Shown here: positions 9,460 through 18,685 of the stretch, one piece after another | How the letters are laid out: each line of letters begins with the position of its first letter | Numbering within the stretch: the first letter of the stretch is position 1 | Assembly (NCBI GenBank): GCA_039028975.1 | Contig: JBCCHB010000087.1 | Span: 1 to 64,000, forward strand | Length of the DNA: 64,000 nt | Origin: JAHBNG01 sp039028975 | GTDB taxonomy: Bacteria > Chloroflexota > Anaerolineae > Caldilineales > Caldilineaceae | Reading direction: 5' to 3' | Position numbers and translations under genes: made by a program | Notes under the pieces: generated by a model | The model's input: only the letters and a program-made list of their open reading frames with translations | Databases searched by the model: none | Told to the model about the DNA's origin: nothing

Positions 9460-9544
9460 TATACTCAGCTCCGTTTGAAAACAGGTGTTTGGTCTCTCTG
9501 GTAGGGCTTCGGAAAACACCTGTTTTCAAAACGACCGCAGCATA
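9460..9544 (+). repeat. 85-bp palindromic intergenic repeat (type A), copy 2
   Basis: Ends are TATACTCAGCTCCGTTTG and CAAAACGACCGCAGCATA. The stem GAAAACAGGTGTTT pairs perfectly with AAACACCTGTTTTC over 14 bp. It differs from copy 6 at only two positions inside the element (a loop base and the right terminal base tract), so the two are recent relatives. An AT hairpin TAGAATTT-tgttc-AAATTCTA (9543-9563) overlaps its right end. It sits in the 381-base gap between two secreted-protein genes; nothing else was seen in that gap. Confidence 0.9.
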
Positions 9545-9665
9545 GAATTTTGTTCAAATTCTAGCATTGATACGCAAAGGGCATCCTTTCTCTTAGCTGA
9601 CAGAAGGGGATTGTGGAGGGGGATGCATTATCGAGAGCGAGAAAAAGAGCTAACGAAATCCGAGT

Positions 9666-11402
9666 TTATTGGTTCATCAAAGGAATATATAGATACCATA
9701 TTGGTGTTTCATCTGGATCGTTTGACCCATTATTGTTGTTTGGTAAGCGAGTCGATGTAGCCGTAGCCGTCACCGTGGGGGTAGCTGTAAAGGAAAGCAC
9801 GGGGGTAGTTGTGCTCGTCACAGTCGGTATTTGCTCCGTGGCTGTTGCGGTTGCCACCGGCGTACTCGGCGTACTAGTCCCTTGGGGTAGCGTAGTCAGT
9901 GTCAGTGTAGCGGTAGGTGTGGGCGTTGGTGTGGGAATCAACGTTTCGGTCGCCTCTAGCAAAAGATTATCAAACCAATATACGTTATCTACTTCACCCT
10001 GCCGATTGTGGCTAGCTTGTTGCAGCAGTGTAAATGATAAGCGTACGTTGTTAATAGGTTGACTTATCTCAGATGTAAGGAACTCTAATGTATACATTTT
10101 CCAATCATCTGAGAGTGTGACAGGCAAACTATTTAATGCAACATAGCTATTTGACCCATCAATTTGACCCAGCCAAATTTGAATAGGTGGCCCGCCTGTG
10201 GTGAAAGCAGCAAAGCGTAGCCGATAGCGAGTATTGGGCATAAGCATGATATCGTTTTGATAGAAAGATATCTGTTCTGCGGAGTCTGACAGAATGATTC
10301 TAGCTGCGCTTGGACCACTATAACCGGGTGATGCAATGGTCAAGCTGCTCAAGGGGTCATCTACATGCCAAAACATGGTATTGGTATCAAAGTCAGAATT
10401 CACAAGCTGGTTATCTGGTTCAGGGGTTGCTGTGGCCGTTGGCGTATAGGTCGATGTGGATGTTCCGGTCGGCGTTTCGGTAGGCGTAGTAGTAAAAGTC
10501 GGTGTTTCGGTGGGTGTCTCAGTAGGCGCTTCAGTCGGTGTCTCGGTCGGTGTTTCAGTCGGTGTGGCAGTAAAAGTCGGTGTTTCTGTGGGTGTTTCTG
10601 TGGGTGTCTCTGTAGGCGTAAATGTAGGTATTTCGGTGGGTGTTTCAGTTGGCGTGAAAGTGGGTGTCTCGGTCGGCACATCAGTTGGCGTTTCAGTTGG
10701 CGTCTCGGTCGGCACATCAGTTGGCGTATTAACAGGCCCAGAGCCGCCAACATAATTTCCCCAACCGCTAAAGGTCTCCCCTGGTGCTACGACAACAACT
10801 GTAAATCGCATATCCAAGGGATACCAATCAGCCGGATTTTCTCCATTCCAATTCCACCCGTTGTAATTACTAATCGGATCCCCGTCAAGATTTTTGATTG
10901 CAATGGCTACGCGTTGACGAGGAGACGTCCAATCGATGGGAACGCCATTCAGCTTCCACATACCTTGTACGTTTTGTGACCAAGTGACTACTGTGCCACT
11001 GTCGCCGCTGACATTGGCTAAGCTACCACAAGTTTCTACAGCAAAACTATCTTGCCAGAAACAGAATTGAAGCTTCATATTCTGCGGTTCCGGTTGGCTA
11101 CGTATCTCGGCTCGAAAATAGATTTTTCCAGATGCAAAGTTAATTGGTGTAGTCCAGTCACCGTTGGCGGCAGCATTGGGTGGATCCTCTCTGGGAAAAC
11201 CTCGATCTCCTACTGTTGCAGGCTTATTCCAATCAAAGACCAACAGTTCTGTTTCTGTTGAAGATAGCTGCTTTGCCGCTAACGGGCTAGCAACTAACCA
11301 ATGCGTTTGAGTAAATAGAAAGCAGATAGCGGCTACAAAAAACAGAAATATTGATACATATCGATGAGAAACAGACCCTGTGTGTACAAACAGCGCAAAC
11401 AT
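9666..11402 (-). CDS. secreted protein with CBM-like domain and Thr/Pro repeat linker
   Basis: 578 residues. The N-terminus has one hydrophobic segment (about 15-35), a signal peptide. Residues about 50-220 form a Trp-rich beta domain with Cys pairs (FCFWQDSFAVETCG; NGWNWNGENPADWYPLDMRF) that I cannot name. Residues about 225-335 are a low-complexity TPTETPT linker. Residues about 340-500 resemble a CBM_4_9 galactose-binding-like fold (NSDFDTNTMFWHV at its start, WFDNLLLEA at its end). A second Thr-rich linker leads to the tail YLYIPLMNQ. Probable role is binding polysaccharide outside the cell, or an anchored surface stalk. AAGGA is about 13 bases before this ATG, so the exact start is less sure. 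Confidence 0.8.
   Translation of the reverse strand: MFALFVHTGSVSHRYVSIFLFFVAAICFLFTQTHWLVASPLAAKQLSSTETELLVFDWNKPATVGDRGFPREDPPNAAANGDWTTPINFASGKIYFRAEIRSQPEPQNMKLQFCFWQDSFAVETCGSLANVSGDSGTVVTWSQNVQGMWKLNGVPIDWTSPRQRVAIAIKNLDGDPISNYNGWNWNGENPADWYPLDMRFTVVVVAPGETFSGWGNYVGGSGPVNTPTDVPTETPTETPTDVPTETPTFTPTETPTEIPTFTPTETPTETPTETPTFTATPTETPTETPTEAPTETPTETPTFTTTPTETPTGTSTSTYTPTATATPEPDNQLVNSDFDTNTMFWHVDDPLSSLTIASPGYSGPSAARIILSDSAEQISFYQNDIMLMPNTRYRLRFAAFTTGGPPIQIWLGQIDGSNSYVALNSLPVTLSDDWKMYTLEFLTSEISQPINNVRLSFTLLQQASHNRQGEVDNVYWFDNLLLEATETLIPTPTPTPTATLTLTTLPQGTSTPSTPVATATATEQIPTVTSTTTPVLSFTATPTVTATATSTRLPNNNNGSNDPDETPIWYLYIPLMNQ
10420..10733 (-). repeat. coding Thr-Pro-Thr-Glu microrepeat tract
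   Basis: About 310 bases of the preceding gene consist of degenerate 6- to 12-base units encoding TPTETPT, TPTDVPT and TPTFTPT. The open frames on the opposite strand here (Gly-Val-Ser and Arg/Cys rich) come from the repeat and are not genes. Such tracts act as extended, probably glycosylated linkers and readily change length. Confidence 0.8.
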
Positions 11403-11723
11403 AACTTGACGTTTATTCCTTCACTACAAAGAGTAAATTTCCGATGCTATTCTGGATGTCTTGCAATCAGGAGTCTTCCCAATCCCTGTACGAGAGCAAT
11501 CTCGCACTTTCAAATAGAACCAGGAATAGCACCGGAAACTATGAACCACTTTTGCGACTAAAGACATACGAACAAATTCTTCTAAAGGCCTAGATTATCA
11601 TAACCATATGGCTAGGTGAGTGACAATCTGATTACAGGTTGTTATCTTAATATTGGTGTAATTCTGTTTGCCACAAGTATTCTACTACCCTCATTCCCAA
11701 GCGGGAAACAATTATAATTGCAG
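11403..11723. other. gene-free stretch
   Basis: AT-rich. No supported frame was found on either strand. It lies between the start of the CBM-like protein gene and the terminator at 11724-11764, and probably holds the promoter of that minus-strand gene, but no clear -35/-10 pair was seen. Confidence 0.35.
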
Positions 11724-11764
11724 AAAAAAAGGTTCTCTATCCCAATCGGAAGGACTAAGAACCT
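11724..11764 (-). terminator. intrinsic terminator downstream of the jelly-roll/InlB-repeat gene
   Basis: On the minus strand AGGTTCT (from 11764) pairs with AGAACCT (ending 11730) over 7 bp, with a partly paired 21-base loop, followed by TTTTTTT. It lies about 187 bases beyond the stop codon at 11951, with repeat copy 3 in between. Copy 3 may therefore have landed between gene and terminator. Confidence 0.6.
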
Positions 11765-11781
11765 GCTAAACTGACTATATC

Positions 11782-11876
11782 TATACTGCGGTCGTTATGA
11801 AAACCGAAGTTCGCTCTGCTATAGAGACTATGTATGATGTATGGGAAACTCCGGTTTTCAAATGTAACTGAGAATA
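11782..11876 (-). repeat. palindromic intergenic repeat (type A), copy 3, inverted, 95 bp
   Basis: Read on the minus strand, the ends are TATTCTCAGTTACATTTG and CATAACGACCGCAGTATA. The stem GAAAACCGGAGTT pairs with AACTTCGGTTTTC. Compared with copy 2, the stem sequence has changed on both sides (AGGTG to CGGAG), which keeps the pairing. This is the only copy in the opposite orientation. It is 10 bases longer, in the loop. Confidence 0.85.
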
Positions 11877-11950
11877 GTGACATCGGTACAAATTGTTCAA
11901 GCCTATCGGCTTAAGCATGATAGGCCAAAATTTTGTTGAGTCTTGAGATT

Positions 11951-12973
11951 CTATTGAGTCGTGAAAGGCAAATAAACGAGAGTATTCCCATTATCTACTT
12001 CGACAAAAGTTGCTGTTACGTCTTGCACTCCATTCATCTCTAGGACCGCTGGATTCTGAGTACTTGTCAAAGCTCCAGACCATCCAGCAAAATCCCAGCC
12101 TTCGGTTGGAGTAGCGAGTAGCGTTTGGGGGCCGCATGAGTATTCACCTGATTCAGGAGAAACGGAACCCTCACCAACGACAGATAGGTTCAAGGTCTCA
12201 ATGGCATTATCATCTTCCTGGGCAATGGTCGCATTGGAATTAAAAAAGAAATCGGCAATCACCGTGTGTGCTGGTGGATCTTGTCCGACACCTGGTGAAA
12301 CATTCCCCCCAAAGATTCCTACTTTGGTGACCGTAAGGGAGGTATCAAAGCGCTGAACTGATGTCCAGTCATCAGCATTACCGGTGAATGAATAGCTGGT
12401 CAACCAACTATCTCCAGATCGAAAAACTCGTATGAAGTAACCTACCACTGTATCAGGTACCGTCAAAGGTATGCTAAACTGTTGTGCAGGAGAGCTCCCC
12501 CTTAATATAGCGGCAAAAAGTCTTACATTTTCTCCGTCATGGAAAAAGTCAAATCGAAGCAAGTTTTCACTATCTTGCTCTACCACAATGCCTTGTATTT
12601 GAAACTGTTGCGTTACAGCTGACTCAAATTTCGCCTCAATGCTAAAGTCCCCGTTTGAAATTTCCTGCATGAGCCGAGGTGCCTGCTTGTCAACCCATAA
12701 ATCATGCACTACACCGGCTGCTAACCCGATGGTGACCTGTGAGCCATTTGTTGAGTACGGAGCATCACCCAATGGATCGGTGTATTCCCACAGATCTGTA
12801 TCCAGTATACAACTGTCAAAATCATCTGAAGTAGGTTGTGTTGTCCCCTCCCCCCTATTTGTGTTGTGTGCAGCAAAAAGGGGGGTAACTTCACTACCAC
12901 CAGATAAAATTGTTGTTCCAAGCATAGCCACAATGAGTATCAATAATGATCTTGTAAATCGCTTATCAGACAT
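11951..12973 (-). CDS. secreted protein with DUF1349-like jelly roll and one InlB-type repeat
   Basis: 340 residues. The start at 12973 is preferred over the upstream in-frame codon at 13048: GGAG lies 9 bases before it, and the signal peptide (SLLILIVAMLGTTILSGG) is then N-terminal. A jelly-roll domain of about 200 residues opens DDFDSCILDTDLWEY, closely like the same domain in the 1563- and 865-residue neighbours. Then come one InlB-type repeat (about 265-325) and the tail VYLPFTTQ. DUF1349-type folds bind or cleave glycans; here binding is the safer guess. It lies 130 bases after the 865-residue gene and may be co-transcribed with it. Confidence 0.8.
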   Translation of the reverse strand: MSDKRFTRSLLILIVAMLGTTILSGGSEVTPLFAAHNTNRGEGTTQPTSDDFDSCILDTDLWEYTDPLGDAPYSTNGSQVTIGLAAGVVHDLWVDKQAPRLMQEISNGDFSIEAKFESAVTQQFQIQGIVVEQDSENLLRFDFFHDGENVRLFAAILRGSSPAQQFSIPLTVPDTVVGYFIRVFRSGDSWLTSYSFTGNADDWTSVQRFDTSLTVTKVGIFGGNVSPGVGQDPPAHTVIADFFFNSNATIAQEDDNAIETLNLSVVGEGSVSPESGEYSCGPQTLLATPTEGWDFAGWSGALTSTQNPAVLEMNGVQDVTATFVEVDNGNTLVYLPFTTQ

Positions 12974-13103
12974 AGGCGGATTCTCCTTCTCGTATCTCCG
13001 CAATAAAAAGGGATAGACTACTCTGAGGTCGTCCTGCCAAATCGGCACCTATTGAGAAGATACTCCTTCTTCGTGTAAAACAGCATCCTTATATAACAGA
13101 CTC

Positions 13104-15701
13104 TTATTCTACAACAAATGGTAGGAAAATAGCTTGCATTGCTGTTTCAAATTCAGCAGTAACCGTCTGCAGCCCACCAGTAATGGAGATTCTCGCTGGG
13201 TTATCTGTTGTATCGATCCCCGAACCACTCCAGCGAACGAATCGGGCATTACTACTTGGCTGTGCCGTGAGCGTCACGATTTCTCCACAGGTATATTCGG
13301 TACTATTTTGTTGAGCAGAAGAAACATTCACCGTGCCTGAGCCGTTGCCGATTGTGTTGACGGTTATTTGGTTCTGGATAAAATCCTCTGGCGTAAGTGG
13401 CACTATCGAGTTATAGAAATAGTCTATCTTGGCCTCATAAGCAGGAGGGATATCGTCATTAGAAGCTGTATTACCAGCAAATACACCGATCTGCTTGACG
13501 ACTAAAGGATGTTCAAAAGTAACCTTTGGGCCAATCCAGTTACTTCCATCAAATGAGTAAAAGAGACGCCATCTATCATCAAAATGCTGAACTCGTATCA
13601 CTATATCCGAATCTTCTTTCAGGTCAGATGAAATTTCTTCATTAAACCGAACAGTTGGTTGGGCCTCAGTATTATCAAATATGGCTGCAAATAGCCGCAG
13701 TTCAGTACCACTATGGAAAACGTCAAAGCGGAGAAAGTTCTTATCATCTTGTTCGACAATCAGCCCTTGCATCTGGAATCGTTGAGTAGGAACAGTTTGA
13801 AATTTAACTTCTGCCATGAAGTCACCATCAGCCATGGGCTGGATAATTCTGGGTGCGAAATTTTTCTCGGTCCATAAATCGTGATCAGTCCCACCAGGAA
13901 TGGATATGATCGCTTGAGTACCACTTTGGCTTAGAGTCACATCACCAATTGGATCTTCTAAGGTCCATAAATCATTGTCCAAAAGACACGAATTAAAATC
14001 ATCAGAAATCGGTGGCGTCAACATAGAGCGGGTCGTAAAGGTGGCTGTGAATTCTTTACCTGGGGACATAACGAATTGAATTGGATTCTCCGTGCCGTTT
14101 AACGTCCCATTCCAACCGGTAAAACGATACCCATCATCCGCTACCGCCGTTAAAGTAACAAGGCTTCCAATGGGATAGGTTGTTTGTTCTGGAGAAGCGA
14201 GAACTTTGCCACTGCCAGCAACGGATACGGCCAGCGGTAGCGGTTCAGCCGAGATGAAATTCGCGATAATATCCAGATCTTTCGTTAGCGTAATCTGCTG
14301 TTCAGAGTCGTTACCTTGAAGATCGCCTTGCCATTCCACTACTTGACCTACTTCGGCATTTGCTTTGACGGTGATTACCTGCCCATAGCTATAGAAGGGC
14401 AAATTGGGCTCGATAGTTACTGAACCGCCACTATTGGCAGTCAGGTTCACTTTCGGTTGAATTGAGGAGAGGGGCTGAGCATTGACCGTACCAAATTCAA
14501 CATCAACGTGATGGGAAACCAAAAGCATGGAGCCACTGGTTGCAGCTGCAGGGTCACCACTTGACGTCATATTCCAAGCTAACGGCTCGGGGTCACTGCT
14601 TTCCCACATCTTAACACGATATAATTTGGTCCCATTGTCTTGTTGCTGAGCACTCATCTTCAGCATGTATGGAACTTCAAACTCTATTTGAAGTGACGGA
14701 TCGGTTGCCTTTTCGCGTCCATAATAAGTTAACATTTGCAGACCAGCGGAGGTCACGCCATCAGTTTGACTCCAACGGTACCAACCTATGGCACCGAATT
14801 CTTGCCATCCAGTAAAGGGCAGCTCATTATTCTGCTGAAAGTGACCATTCCAATCCATAATGATGCCGACACCTGGTCCAAGACTAGGAAAACGGAAACC
14901 TCTAGCGTCGTCAATGCCTTTAATGATTAGAGGAACTGTCGCCTCATAATCACTCCACTTACTATCACCGATTGCAATTAACCTATCATACCCTAGAGCC
15001 GTAGGTTGGACTCCCGTATCGGTCAAAGTCCATGCACCATCTACAACTTGGGCTACATCCGATATTTTGGACGCGTTACCCCAATCTGCCTCATATGGCA
15101 GAGGCCACTCCTGCTCTGCTGTGTAATTGATTGTTACATTGGATGAGATATGCTGAGCAAATTGATCCCGACCAGTGATAGCGAGTTGATTTGTTCCATC
15201 AATAAGAATAGTATGGGGAATTTCAATATTAAAGTCCCCATTATTGAGTAAGCGGCGCCTATCCGGCCCAATCGTTGTGGTCATGATTTGGCCACCATTC
15301 AATGAATATTCGATGGTACCGATATTGTCCTCAACCTGTAGGTTGCCCAGAATATTCACATGACTTTGTGGGTTGCCAATATGACCAAAATGCTGAGATT
15401 CACCATAAAAAAGGTTAAGTGCCGGTGGAATCGTTCCATTGTATTCATCAATTGTCTCCGGTTGCTGAAGTTGACTTGCAGCAATGACTCTGTCAACAAT
15501 TTGCCCATTCGAAAGAGGTGTTTTGCCCATATCCGCTGAATATACTGCAGCAGATTGTACACTATCGACCCCATCTAATGGTTCAGCAGCCGACACATCA
15601 ATATCGTAAATATGCTTTTCCTGAGCCTGGCCATAAGCCCAGTAGTAGCCTAGACAAAATAAGCTAATATAGATACTTATAAAAATAGACGTCCTTTTCA
15701 T
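13104..15701 (-). CDS. secreted protein with two jelly-roll-like domains and three InlB-type repeats
   Basis: 865 residues. GGAAGG is 5-6 bases before the ATG; signal peptide residues 1-26. An Ig/cadherin-like N-terminal region (about 60-200) is followed by a LamG-like sandwich (about 200-420, GFRFPSLGPGVGIIMDWNGH). Then come two InlB-type repeats (about 420-565), a DUF1349-like jelly roll beginning DDFNSCLLDNDLW (about 575-780), a third repeat (about 785-855), and the tail IFLPFVVE. It combines every domain type used in the neighbouring proteins, so it is likely part of one duplicated and reshuffled family. Probable role is adhesion or matrix binding. No catalytic residues were assigned. Confidence 0.8.
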   Translation of the reverse strand: MKRTSIFISIYISLFCLGYYWAYGQAQEKHIYDIDVSAAEPLDGVDSVQSAAVYSADMGKTPLSNGQIVDRVIAASQLQQPETIDEYNGTIPPALNLFYGESQHFGHIGNPQSHVNILGNLQVEDNIGTIEYSLNGGQIMTTTIGPDRRRLLNNGDFNIEIPHTILIDGTNQLAITGRDQFAQHISSNVTINYTAEQEWPLPYEADWGNASKISDVAQVVDGAWTLTDTGVQPTALGYDRLIAIGDSKWSDYEATVPLIIKGIDDARGFRFPSLGPGVGIIMDWNGHFQQNNELPFTGWQEFGAIGWYRWSQTDGVTSAGLQMLTYYGREKATDPSLQIEFEVPYMLKMSAQQQDNGTKLYRVKMWESSDPEPLAWNMTSSGDPAAATSGSMLLVSHHVDVEFGTVNAQPLSSIQPKVNLTANSGGSVTIEPNLPFYSYGQVITVKANAEVGQVVEWQGDLQGNDSEQQITLTKDLDIIANFISAEPLPLAVSVAGSGKVLASPEQTTYPIGSLVTLTAVADDGYRFTGWNGTLNGTENPIQFVMSPGKEFTATFTTRSMLTPPISDDFNSCLLDNDLWTLEDPIGDVTLSQSGTQAIISIPGGTDHDLWTEKNFAPRIIQPMADGDFMAEVKFQTVPTQRFQMQGLIVEQDDKNFLRFDVFHSGTELRLFAAIFDNTEAQPTVRFNEEISSDLKEDSDIVIRVQHFDDRWRLFYSFDGSNWIGPKVTFEHPLVVKQIGVFAGNTASNDDIPPAYEAKIDYFYNSIVPLTPEDFIQNQITVNTIGNGSGTVNVSSAQQNSTEYTCGEIVTLTAQPSSNARFVRWSGSGIDTTDNPARISITGGLQTVTAEFETAMQAIFLPFVVE

Positions 15702-15808
15702 TTATCCCTTCCATTTTCAGTAGACTGCAATGTATCCGCTGGTGGAACAGAAAATCCCCTGATATCTTGCGGCCTACTGCTCTTCAACAGTGATCCTAAT
15801 AGCCCCTT

Positions 15809-17299
15809 CTACTTAAGTACCCGTTCGACTTCAATATGACGCACAAAGCGAGCAGGCATAAAGCGCTGGAGCCTTTTTAACTGCTCGGTAACAAGCCCTA
15901 TGATCTGAAAGAACAAGTCTTTCTGAATAACATACAGGCCGACCAAGTAAAATGGAATGCCGATAGCGGTTGCACTCAACAGACCAAGCAGGGATTCACC
16001 CCAACCTGCTGGCTCGAGAATCGTCATAATAAAAATATAGATCCCCGAGGCCATAATTAATCCATTTAAATAACTTTGACCACAGCTTATTAAAGTGGGC
16101 CTCATTAGTCCAGGCAGCAGCTTCTCTGCCTGATAAATATTGTAAATTGCGCCAAAAAAGTGCGAGATTGTCACAGCTAGTGCCACGCCTTCGATATTCC
16201 AAGGCAGCAAAAGTAGAGCAAGTGGAATCATAACGAATAACAATGCAATCCCGGCACGCATGTTATACTCAGGATGTCCTAGAGCCTGAAAGAAGGGTGC
16301 GCTGTTTTCAGAAATGGGACGACTTAAGACGACGAGGGCATAGATCTGCAAGGTTGTTGTCATAAACACCCATTTGGGGCCAAAGACAATGGAAACCAGT
16401 TGAGGTGCGATCACAATCAGGCCACATGAAATCGGTACCATCAAAACAAGCACCATTTGGATACTTTTTAGGTACGTATTACGTAGCGCTACTTCATCAT
16501 CTCTAAGCTTCACATAAGTTGAGAAGAAGACAGTTCCAACCGTACTTCTAGCAAGTTTGCCGAGAGTCTCATTGCTAAATTGGTAGGCCTTACTATAGAA
16601 ACCAAGGGCAACCTCCCCCAACATGCGACCAACGAGCCAGTCATCCCAGTGGGAATGAAGATAGCTCGTAATCCCTCCGGCGAAGGTCTTTATGCCATAC
16701 GTTAATAATGAGTGAAAGATAGCGATATCGAAACGATTCGGTATCAACCAATCCCAACCTGGATATGCAAACCAAACCCAAACTGTGCTTGTTAGCTGAG
16801 CAAGCAATCGTCCGTAAACAAGGCTCCAGAGACCATACCCACCCCATGCCAAGCACACTGATGCAACAAGATAGACAATCTGTTGTGCCATTATGCTTGC
16901 TGCAACGTGCGGGAACATCATTTCTTTGCGGAGAAGGCCTAAAGGCACGATACTAAACGCGTTGAGTATGAGCAGAAGCGAGAGCGCTTGAAGAACAGCA
17001 GTTACATTCATACTACCCAATAATTGGGCGATAAATTCAGTATTCCAGATGACAAGAAAATAGGTTGTAAAACCAGTAATTGTGGTTATAAGGAACGCAG
17101 GGAAAGCAACCTGCGATGGCTTATATTCACTATGAATGATGGCTGGCCCCATACCCAATCCAACAAAAAGATGGGATGTTGAGAACAGAATCATTGCAAG
17201 GGCAACTAGACCAAAATCGGCAGGATCTAGTAGTCGCGCTAAAATGACGGTGGCAATTAGGTTAAGTGGGCGTAACACCATTGTTAGCCCGCCCATCAA
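15809..17299 (-). CDS. polysaccharide flippase, Wzx/MOP (PST) family
   Basis: Moves lipid-linked repeat units across the cytoplasmic membrane. About 496 residues with 12-14 hydrophobic segments. The N-terminal ATVILARLLDPADFGLVALA matches the R-L-L-x-P-x-D-F-G signature of the family. The C-terminus is basic and cytoplasmic. The listed start is a TTG at 17299. The frame continues upstream with family-like sequence (KSLKAQTIESSLLMGG) to an ATA codon at 17338-17336. AAGAGGTG is suitably placed before that ATA, and there is no ATG or GTG before the in-frame stop. The true start may therefore be the ATA, which would add 13 residues. First gene of the polysaccharide cluster on this side; the glycosyltransferases follow upstream. 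Confidence 0.88.
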   Translation of the reverse strand: MMGGLTMVLRPLNLIATVILARLLDPADFGLVALAMILFSTSHLFVGLGMGPAIIHSEYKPSQVAFPAFLITTITGFTTYFLVIWNTEFIAQLLGSMNVTAVLQALSLLLILNAFSIVPLGLLRKEMMFPHVAASIMAQQIVYLVASVCLAWGGYGLWSLVYGRLLAQLTSTVWVWFAYPGWDWLIPNRFDIAIFHSLLTYGIKTFAGGITSYLHSHWDDWLVGRMLGEVALGFYSKAYQFSNETLGKLARSTVGTVFFSTYVKLRDDEVALRNTYLKSIQMVLVLMVPISCGLIVIAPQLVSIVFGPKWVFMTTTLQIYALVVLSRPISENSAPFFQALGHPEYNMRAGIALLFVMIPLALLLLPWNIEGVALAVTISHFFGAIYNIYQAEKLLPGLMRPTLISCGQSYLNGLIMASGIYIFIMTILEPAGWGESLLGLLSATAIGIPFYLVGLYVIQKDLFFQIIGLVTEQLKRLQRFMPARFVRHIEVERVLK

Positions 17300-17465
17300 G
17301 AGACTACTTTCTATCGTCTGTGCTTTAAGGCTTTTTATAGCGCACCTCTTGAAGCTATTCTCTAGGAACGGGAGTTAAGTAAATTGGTCATTTGACGAGG
17401 TCATACCCGAATGAAACGCACAAATTATTTACGGCTCATTGCCCCAAATCGTAGTTTGGTAACGC

Positions 17466-18641
17466 TTACGGGGCTTGTGCAGTAGCAAATCTCTGATATG
17501 CCTCTTCATACATTTGGGCCACTTCTAACCAGGTTGTGCCTCTCCGCATGGCACGGGCATTGGTTTGGCATTCACTTAAAAATTGTCCATCATCTAAATA
17601 TCGAAGCATTCCATCTGCTAGCGCTTCTGGTGTATCAGCTACCAGAAGCCCGTTTTTGTTATGCTCCACAATTTCTCGATGGGTTGCTACATCTGTTGAT
17701 ATGATGGGCATACCCAATGCGCGGTATTCGAGCACCTTAATTGTTGGCTGATAATGCCAAGTAGGGCGGTCCGGTACATAAGCAAGCCCCACATCATATG
17801 AGAGTAGGGTTTGCGGAACCTGCTCATAGGCAACGGGTGGCTTAATCGAAACCATGTTGCCAATGTCTAGTTCCTGAATTAATTTCTGATAATATCCACC
17901 AGATGTATCAGGACCAATCAGATCAAGACGCATTTTACGATTGCTTTGCGATGCAGTGCTAGCAGCCCAAAGTAGCTTTTCGAGGCTACGTAGCCTACTC
18001 AACGTCCCAATATATACGAAGCGTACTGGTGACAAATCCTCTGGAGCTATATTTGACGCTTCATCTGTAGTTGGTACGGAAAGAAACTGATGATCGATAC
18101 CAACCGGAATGGATGAGCTATATTTTGCCCAATTTTCACCTAAGACTTTGCGTGCTGCCTCTTTATGGCAAAAGAACGTGTGGTCGTAAAGAAACCTTGC
18201 ACACAGCCTCATATTTAGTATAGTTCGTTTTTCATTAAGCCGCTGTTTCCAACTGCTGTCAACTGCTTCGTTAATCTGCCTGACATCATACATGAAAGCT
18301 GTCTTTGCAGGCCCTCCCAAAGGCAAAAGCCATCCCAAGTTATTAATGTTGGCTTGTACGACATCAGGGGCCACCTGTCGGATAAAAGCTCTCACACGCA
18401 TGATGTAGCTCAGAAATCCAAGGTTCTCTTGCAATTTTCCGGCCACAGATGTGCTGGGATTTTTTGAATACGGACCAAGTATGACATCAATGATTTGTTT
18501 GCCGTCATGCCATGCAAGGTTATCATCCTCATCACGGGAGCCAAGCCAAACAGTGTGCCCCAATTGGCGAAGATTATTGGCCACTTCCTGATAAACAGGG
18601 TTCGGTGTTCTTGAGTAAAAATGATAGAGTAAAATATGCAT
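17466..18641 (-). CDS. glycosyltransferase, GT4 type
   Basis: 391 residues, two Rossmann-like halves (GT-B). The C-terminal donor domain shows FVYIGTLSRLRSLEKLL and the nucleotide-sugar signature KVLEYRALGMPIISTDVATHREIV (here a Glu followed by a Gly-x-Pro turn). The N-terminus MHILLYHFYSRTPNPVYQEV resembles acceptor domains of cytoplasmic GT4 enzymes. Cytoplasmic or membrane-peripheral; adds one sugar to the lipid-linked repeat unit. Donor and linkage cannot be read from sequence. No Shine-Dalgarno is evident before the ATG. It lies 44 bases from the GT2 gene upstream, in an operon-like order. Confidence 0.85.
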   Translation of the reverse strand: MHILLYHFYSRTPNPVYQEVANNLRQLGHTVWLGSRDEDDNLAWHDGKQIIDVILGPYSKNPSTSVAGKLQENLGFLSYIMRVRAFIRQVAPDVVQANINNLGWLLPLGGPAKTAFMYDVRQINEAVDSSWKQRLNEKRTILNMRLCARFLYDHTFFCHKEAARKVLGENWAKYSSSIPVGIDHQFLSVPTTDEASNIAPEDLSPVRFVYIGTLSRLRSLEKLLWAASTASQSNRKMRLDLIGPDTSGGYYQKLIQELDIGNMVSIKPPVAYEQVPQTLLSYDVGLAYVPDRPTWHYQPTIKVLEYRALGMPIISTDVATHREIVEHNKNGLLVADTPEALADGMLRYLDDGQFLSECQTNARAMRRGTTWLEVAQMYEEAYQRFATAQAP

Positions 18642-18685
18642 AAGGAGTTTTTTAACTAAAAAATTAAATAGCGAGATCCTATTAG

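Noticed and set aside
10365..10979. Long plus-strand open frames with Gly-Val-Ser, Cys/Arg or Pro/Arg repeats
   Set aside because: They are antisense or frame-shifted reads of the Thr-Pro repeat tract of the minus-strand secreted protein; no ribosome binding site or domain.
15718..15779. Inverted repeat CAGTAG/CTACTG between the flippase and an adhesin gene
   Set aside because: Short stems with a long loop and no T tract; likely chance or a weak structure.
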